This document shows positions 1 through 6,280 of a DNA stretch of 40,034 nucleotides, piece after piece (within the stretch, counting starts at the first letter, position 1; each line of letters starts with the position of its first letter). The stretch comes from Microcaldota archaeon. Its GTDB lineage: Archaea > Micrarchaeota > Micrarchaeia > Anstonellales > Bilamarchaeaceae. Both the position numbers and the translations under genes were made by a program. The DNA is taken from positions 1-40,034 of the forward strand of contig WJIU01000014.1 in the NCBI GenBank assembly GCA_014730115.1. The letters are read 5' to 3'. Under the pieces are notes generated by a model. That model made no database searches. It was not told the origin of the DNA and saw only the letters and a program-made list of their open reading frames with translations.

Positions 1-41
1 AGCTTGTCCATATCCTTTTTCGCTCTTTCCCTTGGCTCCAT
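1..41 (-). CDS. Partial CDS, N-terminal 13 codons only, unknown product
   Basis: An ATG (complement of 39-41) begins one base after the nitroreductase stop codon and reads off the left edge as MEPRERAKKDMDK. A good ribosome binding site (GAGGT) lies about 6 bases before it, inside the end of the nitroreductase gene, which suggests translational coupling in one transcript. Thirteen residues are too few to recognise a family. Confidence 0.55.
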   Translation of the reverse strand, partial: MEPRERAKKDMDK

Positions 42-42
42 G

Positions 43-558
43 TCAGACCTCCTTGACCACTTCCCCGAAAGGCCTCCTGGGTGTCTGCTCCGGCTTTTTT
101 TCGCTGTATCCAAGAGGCACAATTGCCACCGGAACCTCACTGGATTCTGTGTTTACCTGGTAAGAAACCTCCAGGGGCTCAAATGCACCGACCCACACCG
201 AGCAGATGCCCTCGGCCCTGGCGGCCAGCTGGGCATAGGCAGCCGCTATGGTTGCATCCTGCAGTGCATACAGCTCCATTCCCCTCTGGCCGTAGCGCAT
301 CTCCGAGCGGCTCTTGTCTGCGCAGAAAACCAGGACTATGGGGGCCTTGGCAATAAACTGCTGGTCCAGAGCTGCCCTGGCGATGCCTTCCCTGGCCTCC
401 CTGCTGCGAACAACATAAATCCTGTAAGCCTGGAGGTTGCCTGCGGAAGGGGCCTGCAGCACTGCCCCCAGTATCCTGCGCAGCTTTTCATTCTCCACCT
501 CTTTTTCCAAAAAACTGCGGCAGGAGTGTCTCTCCTGTATTACATCGTAGAATTCCAT
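43..558 (-). CDS. Nitroreductase family FMN-dependent oxidoreductase
   Basis: The 171-residue protein starts with the FMN-phosphate binding pattern of nitroreductases (RHSCRSF at residues 10-16) and continues with the APSAGNLQAYRIYVV segment typical of the family near residues 36-50. A central helix (ALQDATIAAAYAQLAARAEG) and a late PVAIVPLGYSEKKPE segment also fit. Members use FMN to reduce nitro groups, quinones, flavins or other small molecules with NAD(P)H, or act in dehalogenation or cobinamide biology. The real substrate cannot be read from sequence. The length is at the short end of the family, so a homodimer is expected. It is followed at once by the partial gene at the left edge. A T-rich stretch about 25-30 bases upstream (complement of about 580-588) may be its TATA box. 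No truncation is visible. Confidence 0.85.
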   Translation of the reverse strand: MEFYDVIQERHSCRSFLEKEVENEKLRRILGAVLQAPSAGNLQAYRIYVVRSREAREGIARAALDQQFIAKAPIVLVFCADKSRSEMRYGQRGMELYALQDATIAAAYAQLAARAEGICSVWVGAFEPLEVSYQVNTESSEVPVAIVPLGYSEKKPEQTPRRPFGEVVKEV

Positions 559-623
559 GGATTAGGAAAGAAAGGAAAACTGTTAAAAACCGGTTCAGCA
601 GGGCGGGCTGAAGGAACCCGGGG

Positions 624-630
624 TATATAA
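624..630 (+). promoter_or_regulatory. TATA box for the arrestin-like gene
   Basis: TATATAA lies 34-40 bases before the ATG at 664. Transcription about 26 bases downstream would give a leader of about 10 bases that carries a GGTGA ribosome binding site at 655-659. Confidence 0.5.
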
Positions 631-663
631 AGAATAAACAGGGAATCGGGTGACGGTGAAAGA

Positions 664-1095
664 ATGGTTTTTGGTATTGGAGAGGGAAGCATGGATTTGC
701 AGCTGGACAGAACCGATGTCAAATCAGGGGGCAGGATTACCGGAAAGCTTAAGCTGAATCTGAACAAGCCGAAAGAAGCCAAAGGCTTGTACGTCCGGCT
801 GATGGGCGAGAGAAGAGTAACCAGACGAGGAAAGAAACGCAAGGAAACCGTTTACAACTATGTCCAGCAGCTTGGGGGAGAGAAGACATACGAAAGCGGC
901 GAGTATACATTTGAACTGAAAGTGCCGGAAAAGACAGAGGTTGAAAAGAAGATGGGCGAGGGAATGGCAGGCGCAGTTGTCGGTGTGGCAAAAACGCTTG
1001 GGGTGTTGGAGCCGGTCAGGTATTATGTCAAGGCTAACCTTGATGTGCCAATGTCCCTTGATATCAGCAAAACAGTAGAAATAGCCGTTCTGTAA
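664..1095 (+). CDS. Arrestin-fold / Spo0M-like protein
   Basis: This 143-residue protein matches the N-terminal arrestin-like beta-sandwich of the Spo0M (SpoOM) family by eye: an opening MVFGIGEGSMDLQLDR, then the strand pattern 'sGGRITGKLKLNL', and a 'KGLYVRLMGERRV' strand. Members of this fold act as scaffolds or regulators, and the role of archaeal ones is mostly unknown. The middle (residues 50-72) is rich in Arg and Lys. No signal peptide or membrane segment is seen, so it is probably cytosolic. It stands alone between a divergent nitroreductase and a convergent 5S rRNA gene. The start at 664 has both a TATA box and a GGTGA site. The family assignment is by resemblance only. Confidence 0.7.
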   Translation: MVFGIGEGSMDLQLDRTDVKSGGRITGKLKLNLNKPKEAKGLYVRLMGERRVTRRGKKRKETVYNYVQQLGGEKTYESGEYTFELKVPEKTEVEKKMGEGMAGAVVGVAKTLGVLEPVRYYVKANLDVPMSLDISKTVEIAVL

Positions 1096-1111
1096 AATTT
1101 TAGGAAGCATG

Positions 1112-1231
1112 AGTGTCAGCAGCAGTGCGCTTTCCCGCCAGGAAGGCAGTAATCACAACACCGTGAAGGGGCTTAACTTCTGAGTTCGGAATGAGTTCAG
1201 GTGTTTCCCCCTTCCTGTGACCGCTGACATC
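1112..1231 (-). rRNA. 5S ribosomal RNA
   Basis: Read on the minus strand, this stretch has the universal 5S core: ACACCTGAACTCATTCCGAA followed by CTCAGAAGTTAAGCCC. The two ends pair to form helix I: 1113-1120 with 1223-1230, eight consecutive pairs including one G-U. The length is about 120 nt, as expected. A TATA box sits 25 bases before the predicted 5' end. No 16S, 23S or tRNA gene is next to it, so this 5S is transcribed on its own. The exact ends are uncertain by a few bases. Confidence 0.93.
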
Positions 1232-1250
1232 ACCAACTTTGATAACAAGC

Positions 1251-1260
1251 ATTTTTAAAG
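1251..1260 (-). promoter_or_regulatory. TATA box of the 5S rRNA gene
   Basis: On the minus strand this reads CTTTAAAAAT. Its centre is about 25 bases from the first base of the 5S rRNA helix I, the normal archaeal distance. Confidence 0.6.
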
Positions 1261-1420
1261 GTTCACAGGAAGTTTTTTGTGTGGAAAGAATGAAAACCGC
1301 GATTTTATCAAGAACCCTGAGCGAGTCCTGGAATTTTCTTATCAAGGAATGCCCTCTTGCTTTCAATTGAATACACCGCACGCTACGTGTACTGGAACAA
1401 GGCCGGGGCAAGATAATTGT

Positions 1421-1430
1421 TTTATAAATA
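1421..1430 (+). promoter_or_regulatory. TATA box of lysS
   Basis: TTTATAAATA is centred 26 bases before the ATG at 1452, so the mRNA should start at or next to the start codon (leaderless). The 160 bases between this and the 5S promoter hold nothing recognisable. Confidence 0.6.
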
Positions 1431-1451
1431 TAAGAAACAAAATGGGTAAAG

Positions 1452-2972
1452 ATGAAAATGTCAGAGAAAAAGCACATGCACTGGTCGGAAAGGCTTGCAG
1501 AGAGGGTAATCCAGGAAAAAAAGGAGCCCTATGTAATAACAGCAGGCATGACCACCTCCGGGCCGGTGCACTTCGGCACCCTTTGCGAATTCCTGTTCCC
1601 GTCGGCAATAAAGAAGGCGATTGAGAAGAAAGGGAAGGAATGCAAATACTACTTCATAGCCGACATCCTGGACGCCTTTGATTCGGTCCCCCTGGCAATG
1701 GAAGAGTACAGAAACCAGCTGGAGCCCCATCTGGGAAAACCTTTATGCAATGTGCCCGACCCTACCGGAGAAAGCAGAAGTTTCGGGGACCATTACCTTG
1801 ATGAGGCAACAGGGCTGATGGATAAATTTGATGTTGATGCGGAAGTTGTAAGAATCAATGAATACTATGCGGCCGGCAGGTTTGATGATTACGCCCGCTT
1901 CTTTCTGGAGCATGAGGGGGAGGCAAGAAAAATCGTGGAAAAAACCAGCGGGAAGGAGCAGAAAAAGGGCTGGTCTCCTCTCATGCCGGTATGCCAGAAC
2001 TGCGGCAGGATAGCCACCACCCGGGTGCTCTCCCATAAAGAAGATGAATATGAGTATGTGTGCGACCGGGATGTCAAGTATACTCATGGATGCGGCTACC
2101 GCGGAAAAAACAGCATTCAGGACCACCGGTACAAGATTGTCTGGAGGCTGCACTGGCCCGCCTGGAAGCAGATATTCAACAGCAGCATTGAAGGGGCCGG
2201 CATAGACCACCACACCAGAGGTGGCTCGGAAGACACCTGCAGGGCAATAACCCTTGACCTGATGAAAAAGGAGTACCACATCCCCTACCGTTACGGATTC
2301 ATCCTTTTCAGGGGAAAGAAGTATTCCAAGTCAAAGGGCCGGGGAATGGGCATCAGCGAGGTCATCAAGCTGGTGCCTCCGGAGATAATCAAGTACAAGC
2401 TTTTCAAGCCGGACCTGGAGGAAAACGTAGATATCAATCCCACCAGCGAGAAGATGCTCAAGACAATAGAGGATTTTGAAGGCGCGGCAGGGATTGACTC
2501 CCATTCTGATGTTTCCAGGTCTGAGCGGAAAAGGGCAATCGCCTTTTCACTGAGTACTGATGAAATGAAATGGGAGTCTCCATTCCTGGACATAACACTC
2601 TACTATCAGCTCTACGGCGACTGGGAAAAGGTCAGGGAAATGACCGGCGACAGGGAGGGGGTGGAATACCTTCGCCCTTATGTTGAGGAATGGGTTTCCC
2701 GGAATTACCTTCCTGATGTGTATCGCTTCAGCTACCGGCCTTCCGAGCCTTCCAAGCATGCAAAGGAATTCATTTCAGGCCTGGAGGGGGGCATGGAACC
2801 GCTTGACATCCACAATGCCGTCTTTGAATATGCAAAGTCCAATTCAATTCCGCCCAAGCAGCTTTTCGCTGAATTGTACCAGGCCCTTATCGGCAAGGAC
2901 CGGGGCCCGAAGATGGGAAAAATAATTCATGCTATAGGGATTGAAAGGCTGAAAAAAGACCTGGGGATATGA
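1452..2972 (+). CDS. lysS: Lysyl-tRNA synthetase, class I
   Basis: The 506-residue enzyme charges tRNA-Lys with lysine using ATP. It is the class I form typical of many archaea rather than the class II form. The HIGH-type motif is PVHFGT (residues 38-43), preceded by TTSG, and the KMSKS-type loop is KYSKSKGRGMG near residue 290. Two Cys pairs (CQNCG near 178, and C-D-R-D...H-G-C near 200) suggest zinc binding. The segment GGSEDTC near residue 258 is also characteristic of class I LysRS. The ATG at 1452 is preferred over the one at 1458 because the TATA box lies exactly 26 bases upstream. The stop overlaps the start of the Sua5 gene (ATGA), so the two genes are coupled. Confidence 0.96.
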   Translation: MKMSEKKHMHWSERLAERVIQEKKEPYVITAGMTTSGPVHFGTLCEFLFPSAIKKAIEKKGKECKYYFIADILDAFDSVPLAMEEYRNQLEPHLGKPLCNVPDPTGESRSFGDHYLDEATGLMDKFDVDAEVVRINEYYAAGRFDDYARFFLEHEGEARKIVEKTSGKEQKKGWSPLMPVCQNCGRIATTRVLSHKEDEYEYVCDRDVKYTHGCGYRGKNSIQDHRYKIVWRLHWPAWKQIFNSSIEGAGIDHHTRGGSEDTCRAITLDLMKKEYHIPYRYGFILFRGKKYSKSKGRGMGISEVIKLVPPEIIKYKLFKPDLEENVDINPTSEKMLKTIEDFEGAAGIDSHSDVSRSERKRAIAFSLSTDEMKWESPFLDITLYYQLYGDWEKVREMTGDREGVEYLRPYVEEWVSRNYLPDVYRFSYRPSEPSKHAKEFISGLEGGMEPLDIHNAVFEYAKSNSIPPKQLFAELYQALIGKDRGPKMGKIIHAIGIERLKKDLGI

Positions 2973-3583
2973 TGGCAACAACACTGAAGATTACGGATGA
3001 GGATTTTCAGGATGCAGTAGACATAGCATCAGTTCTGATGAAGTCAGAGGGGGTGGTAGCCTATCCCACTGACACTGTTTATGGAATAGGGGGGGATGCA
3101 ACCTCCGAAGAGGCGGTCAGGAAGGTGCACGCAATAAAGGAATCCGACCCTGAAAAGCCCATATCCATAATGGTTGCAGACTTTGGAGTGGTTGAATACT
3201 ACTGCGATACCGGGCTGTGGGAGGACATGATTCTGAGCAGATACCTTCCCGGCCCCTACACATTCATTCTCAAAAAGAAAAGGCCACTTCCTGCATCCAA
3301 ATCCGAAAAAATCGGGGTAAGGATGCCGTACTCCCGGTTCTGCCAGGGCCTGTGCAAAAGATTCGGCAGGCCAATCCTCACCACCAGTGCGAACCCTACC
3401 GGAAAAGAGCCTCCGGTAAGGTTTGAGCAGGTGGACACGGATATACTGGAACAAACAGACCTGGCAATAGACGGGGGGCCCACCAGGTACCTGTCCCATT
3501 CAATGGTAATTGACCTGGTGGAACGGAAACTAATCAGGAAAGGGGGGGAGAAAATAGACCTGGTGGAATTCCCTGAGCGCTAG
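2969..3583 (+). CDS. Threonylcarbamoyl-AMP synthase (Sua5/YrdC/YciO family)
   Basis: This 204-residue single-domain protein makes threonylcarbamoyl-AMP from threonine, bicarbonate and ATP, the first step of t6A37 modification of ANN-decoding tRNAs. Seen in sequence: the nucleotide-binding entry VVAYPTDTVYGIGGDA (residues 29-44), the K-I-K-E-S-D-P-E-K-P-I-S-like segment near 56-66 (IKESDPEKPISIM), and TTSANPTGKEP near residue 138. It lacks the C-terminal Sua5 domain, so it is YrdC-like in size. The start overlaps the lysS stop by 4 bases. An in-frame second ATG follows directly at 2972. The gene ends convergently with fen1, overlapping by 4 bases. Confidence 0.92.
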   Translation: MMATTLKITDEDFQDAVDIASVLMKSEGVVAYPTDTVYGIGGDATSEEAVRKVHAIKESDPEKPISIMVADFGVVEYYCDTGLWEDMILSRYLPGPYTFILKKKRPLPASKSEKIGVRMPYSRFCQGLCKRFGRPILTTSANPTGKEPPVRFEQVDTDILEQTDLAIDGGPTRYLSHSMVIDLVERKLIRKGGEKIDLVEFPER

Positions 3584-4617
3584 AACCATTCATCCAGGCT
3601 CTTCTGGGAATTCCTTTCCCGTGTCTGCTCAATAACGTCATCCAGGGAGCTCTCCACCCGGTCTTCTGAAAAATCGTGCTTTTCCACCAGCAGCTCTGTT
3701 ACCGCCTCCCGGTCCACGTCTTTCCATTCAAGCTTGTCAACCGGCGTGTATGGCGGGTCAAGGAAAAGATTGAAGACAGCCTCTATGTCAACCTCAAACT
3801 GGTAGTCGTATTTTTCCTTTACATAGTCAATGAGTTCGTCAAGCGTTTCGACCTCTTTTGCGATTTTCAGGCCGGTCTTGGGCCCGACGCCCTTGATGCC
3901 TTCATTGAAATCAGTTCCGTCAAGCAGTCCGATGAAAATCAGCCCGGCGCGGCCTATCTCCAGGGTCTGGAGAGTTTCCTCCAGGCTTATGATTTCCGGC
4001 TCCACCATAACATATCGGTTCTGTCTGGGAACCTTTCGCCTCCCGGTTATGGAGAGGTTCCTTAGCAGATAGGGGGACCCGAACATTAGCGCGTCATAAT
4101 CCTGTGATGCGGTTGCATCGGCCAGGCCCTGCCGCACCATCATTGCGGCCTGAGCCTCGCCGTCCTGGGGAGCCTGGACAACAGGCAGCCCCAGGGCTTC
4201 CACAAGCTCCTTGCTCTCCTCCACCATCTCAGAAGTCAGCCTGGATGTGCCCTGGGCATATTTCCTTGCTTCTTCCAGTTTCTCCTCTTCCAGGGCTTCC
4301 TTCCATTTCTTTTTTGCGGTTTTCTTGGCCTCTGCCCTTTCCTCCAGGGTCTTTTCCTTGAATTCCGGGGCCTCCCCGTCAAAGACAAAAACCGGCCTCA
4401 GGCCATGCTCCATGAACCTGCAGGTCCGGTAGAAAAGCCCGGAAAGATGGGCAGTGATGTTGCCGCTGTAATCCATCAGGGGGGTGCCATCCTCCTGCCT
4501 AATGGATGCAAGAAACTGGTATAGCATATTAAAGGAATCAATAGCAACCTTTTTTCCGGACAGGGACTGGAGTGAAATTGTCTCTTTGACCGCCAGGTCG
4601 CCCAGGTCAACGCCCAT
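3580..4617 (-). CDS. fen: Flap endonuclease 1
   Basis: The 345-residue protein is a complete archaeal FEN1, the structure-specific nuclease that removes 5' flaps in Okazaki-fragment maturation and repair. Acidic metal ligands are seen at D27 (AIDSFN), D80 (VFDGE), the DGEAQAA pair near 150 and SQDYDAL near 172, and LLDGTDFNEG near 224. A helix-hairpin-helix follows (GIKGVGPKTG). The last eight residues, QKSLDEWF, are a canonical PIP box for the PCNA clamp. The N-terminus begins MGV as usual for a family in which the N-terminal Gly is functional. The start codon shares one base with the mbf1 stop, so the two form an operon in the order mbf1-fen. Confidence 0.97.
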   Translation of the reverse strand: MGVDLGDLAVKETISLQSLSGKKVAIDSFNMLYQFLASIRQEDGTPLMDYSGNITAHLSGLFYRTCRFMEHGLRPVFVFDGEAPEFKEKTLEERAEAKKTAKKKWKEALEEEKLEEARKYAQGTSRLTSEMVEESKELVEALGLPVVQAPQDGEAQAAMMVRQGLADATASQDYDALMFGSPYLLRNLSITGRRKVPRQNRYVMVEPEIISLEETLQTLEIGRAGLIFIGLLDGTDFNEGIKGVGPKTGLKIAKEVETLDELIDYVKEKYDYQFEVDIEAVFNLFLDPPYTPVDKLEWKDVDREAVTELLVEKHDFSEDRVESSLDDVIEQTRERNSQKSLDEWF

Positions 4618-5081
4618 TATTTACCTCCCTCCAGCATGTCGCCGAGGGTCGGTGCCGAGAATTTCTTCTTTGCAGCGGCCGCCGAGGGGGCGGAGCTGGC
4701 CTCCACTTTTTCTATAAGCGTTATTCCCAGCTCCTTCTCGAGCTTTCTGGCAACCTCAATGGTGGGGGTCAGGCGGCTGGTTTCAATGCCGTGCAGATAG
4801 CTCTCCTTTTCGCTGATTCTTTCTGCAACCACTGCAATCGGAATCTTGGCTTTCTGCCTGGCTTCCCTGATTCTTTTGGCATAATCTTCCACCACCTCTT
4901 CGCTTGCCGCCATCGGGGATGGCGGAGGGGGGGCTTCCTTTGCCTGCTCCCCCTCATCAAAGCGGTGGATTATCTTGCCGCTTTTCATGCACCGTGCGCA
5001 GGCCAGCAGCTTGGCGCCTTCCAGAAGAATCTGGGCCCTAACCGGAGTTCTGCCGCAAATGTCACAGGATAATTCGGCCAT
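4617..5081 (-). CDS. Archaeal multiprotein bridging factor 1 (aMBF1)
   Basis: This 154-residue protein has an N-terminal zinc ribbon (C6, C9, C28, C31), an Ala/Pro-rich linker near 46-60, and a Cro/C1-type helix-turn-helix at about 65-125 (AKRIREARQKAKIPIAVVAERISEKESYLHGIE). It ends with a short LGDM motif seen in archaeal MBF1 proteins. MBF1 is linked to ribosomes and translation quality control rather than being only a transcription coactivator. It heads an operon with fen1. The ATG at 5081 is 26-27 bases from a TATA element shared with the divergent protease gene, so leaderless transcription is likely. Confidence 0.93.
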   Translation of the reverse strand: MAELSCDICGRTPVRAQILLEGAKLLACARCMKSGKIIHRFDEGEQAKEAPPPPSPMAASEEVVEDYAKRIREARQKAKIPIAVVAERISEKESYLHGIETSRLTPTIEVARKLEKELGITLIEKVEASSAPSAAAAKKKFSAPTLGDMLEGGK

Positions 5082-5104
5082 ATAAATTTCTATTAGTCCA
5101 TAGC

Positions 5105-5112
5105 TATAAAAA
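5105..5112. promoter_or_regulatory. Shared bidirectional TATA element (mbf1 / site-2 protease)
   Basis: TATAAAAA is centred midway between the two divergent start codons (5081 and 5135), 26-27 bases from each. On the minus strand it reads TTTTTATA. No second TATA-like element in the 53-base gap has correct spacing. Confidence 0.5.
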
Positions 5113-5134
5113 TACCTAACCTCTTATTTCTTGC

Positions 5135-6280
5135 ATGATTTTGCTTCTGGCAATTGTTGCACTAGCCATAGGTGTATTTTATGGTGTTCTGCAGCTCGAT
5201 GTTCCCGGTGCGTGGAAGTTCGGGCTGGTTTTTATCGAGATGGTCATTGTGGGCAGGGTGCTCATCAAAAGATACAAGCTGCCATCCGAGCTCGGCATGA
5301 TTCTTTTGAAAAGCAGGATAGGCATTGAGCTGATTGAGAAGATGGCCAAAAACAAGCAGGCTTTCCACTTCATGACTGATGTCGGAAACATCCTTGCCTA
5401 CGGTCTCTCCAGCATGGTTATAATGAAAAGAAGCAACGCCGCCAGCCTCCTTGTTGGCCTTGTGCTCCTTGCATTCATATCCGTCCTGGTGGCCCCGTCC
5501 GCATTCCTTTTCCTGGTCCAGGTTATACAGATAGGGGCCACCGAAAAGTCGATAGCACTGCTCAGCGACAATCCTGACCTGGGGCTGCTTGCCATTTCCG
5601 CGGTGCTGCTTTTTGGAGGGCTGGCCTTTTTCATACTGTTCGGAATAATATTCTATGGCGGAACGATTTTGTATGCAGTAATCGAATCGCTCTTCCTGGG
5701 CGCGGATTCAATATCCCAGATAAGCCCGGGAGGCACATTTCTTCTGCCCGGCGTCAATCTTCCGCTGGTGGAAGGCATACTTGCCCTGCTTGCAGTGATA
5801 GTGGTTCATGAGGGCTGCCATTCAATCCTTACCAGGATTGCAAGGGTTCCTCTCCTTTCCTCTGGAATAGTGCTTTTCGGCATTATCCCGGTGGGTGCAT
5901 TCATAGAGCCGGACGAGGAAAAGCTTGCCAAGGTGAACGACTTAAAGCAGACACGGGTAATCATCGCGGGCCCCACCGCAAACCTCATTGCCAGCGTTGT
6001 GTTCTTCATCATTTTTGCAGGAATAGCCCTGCTGATAAACGGCAGCGGAATGCCGGAAGAGGGCATCCTGGCTGGTGTGGCGAGATTCACCTACATGACA
6101 CTGGGCCTGACATTCGCACTGAACTTCATAGTGGGCGCGATAAACCTTCTTCCGCTGCCAGTCTTTGACGGATTCAGGATATTTGACATTAATGTTAAGA
6201 ACAAGAGGATTGTGAACGCGCTGATGTACGTGACCCTGATTTTCTTTGTCCTGAATTTCCTGCCCTGGCTTTTCCGCTGA
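5135..6280 (+). CDS. Membrane metalloprotease, site-2 protease / M50 family
   Basis: The 381-residue protein has about eight hydrophobic segments. It carries a zinc-binding HEGCH motif at residues 225-229 within a membrane helix, and a second metal-ligand motif LPVFDG with D345 in a late helix (the family's NxxPxxxxDG-type site). Such proteases cut substrates within or next to the membrane to release regulators. The region 246-265 (GIVLFGIIPVGAFIEPDEEK) fits the loop after the first active-site helix. A TATA box 26 bases upstream supports leaderless expression from 5135. No PDZ domain is evident. The gene ends convergently with the basic-tailed protein, whose reading frame runs 86 bases into it. 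Confidence 0.9.
   Translation: MILLLAIVALAIGVFYGVLQLDVPGAWKFGLVFIEMVIVGRVLIKRYKLPSELGMILLKSRIGIELIEKMAKNKQAFHFMTDVGNILAYGLSSMVIMKRSNAASLLVGLVLLAFISVLVAPSAFLFLVQVIQIGATEKSIALLSDNPDLGLLAISAVLLFGGLAFFILFGIIFYGGTILYAVIESLFLGADSISQISPGGTFLLPGVNLPLVEGILALLAVIVVHEGCHSILTRIARVPLLSSGIVLFGIIPVGAFIEPDEEKLAKVNDLKQTRVIIAGPTANLIASVVFFIIFAGIALLINGSGMPEEGILAGVARFTYMTLGLTFALNFIVGAINLLPLPVFDGFRIFDINVKNKRIVNALMYVTLIFFVLNFLPWLFR

Noticed and set aside
4-630. Plus-strand open frame of about 208 codons at the left edge
   Set aside because: It is the shadow of the nitroreductase on the other strand. It has no motif, no promoter and no ribosome binding site.
1100-1477. Minus-strand open frame across the 5S rRNA and the lysS start
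   Set aside because: It overlaps the 5S rRNA gene and lysS, and its translation matches nothing.
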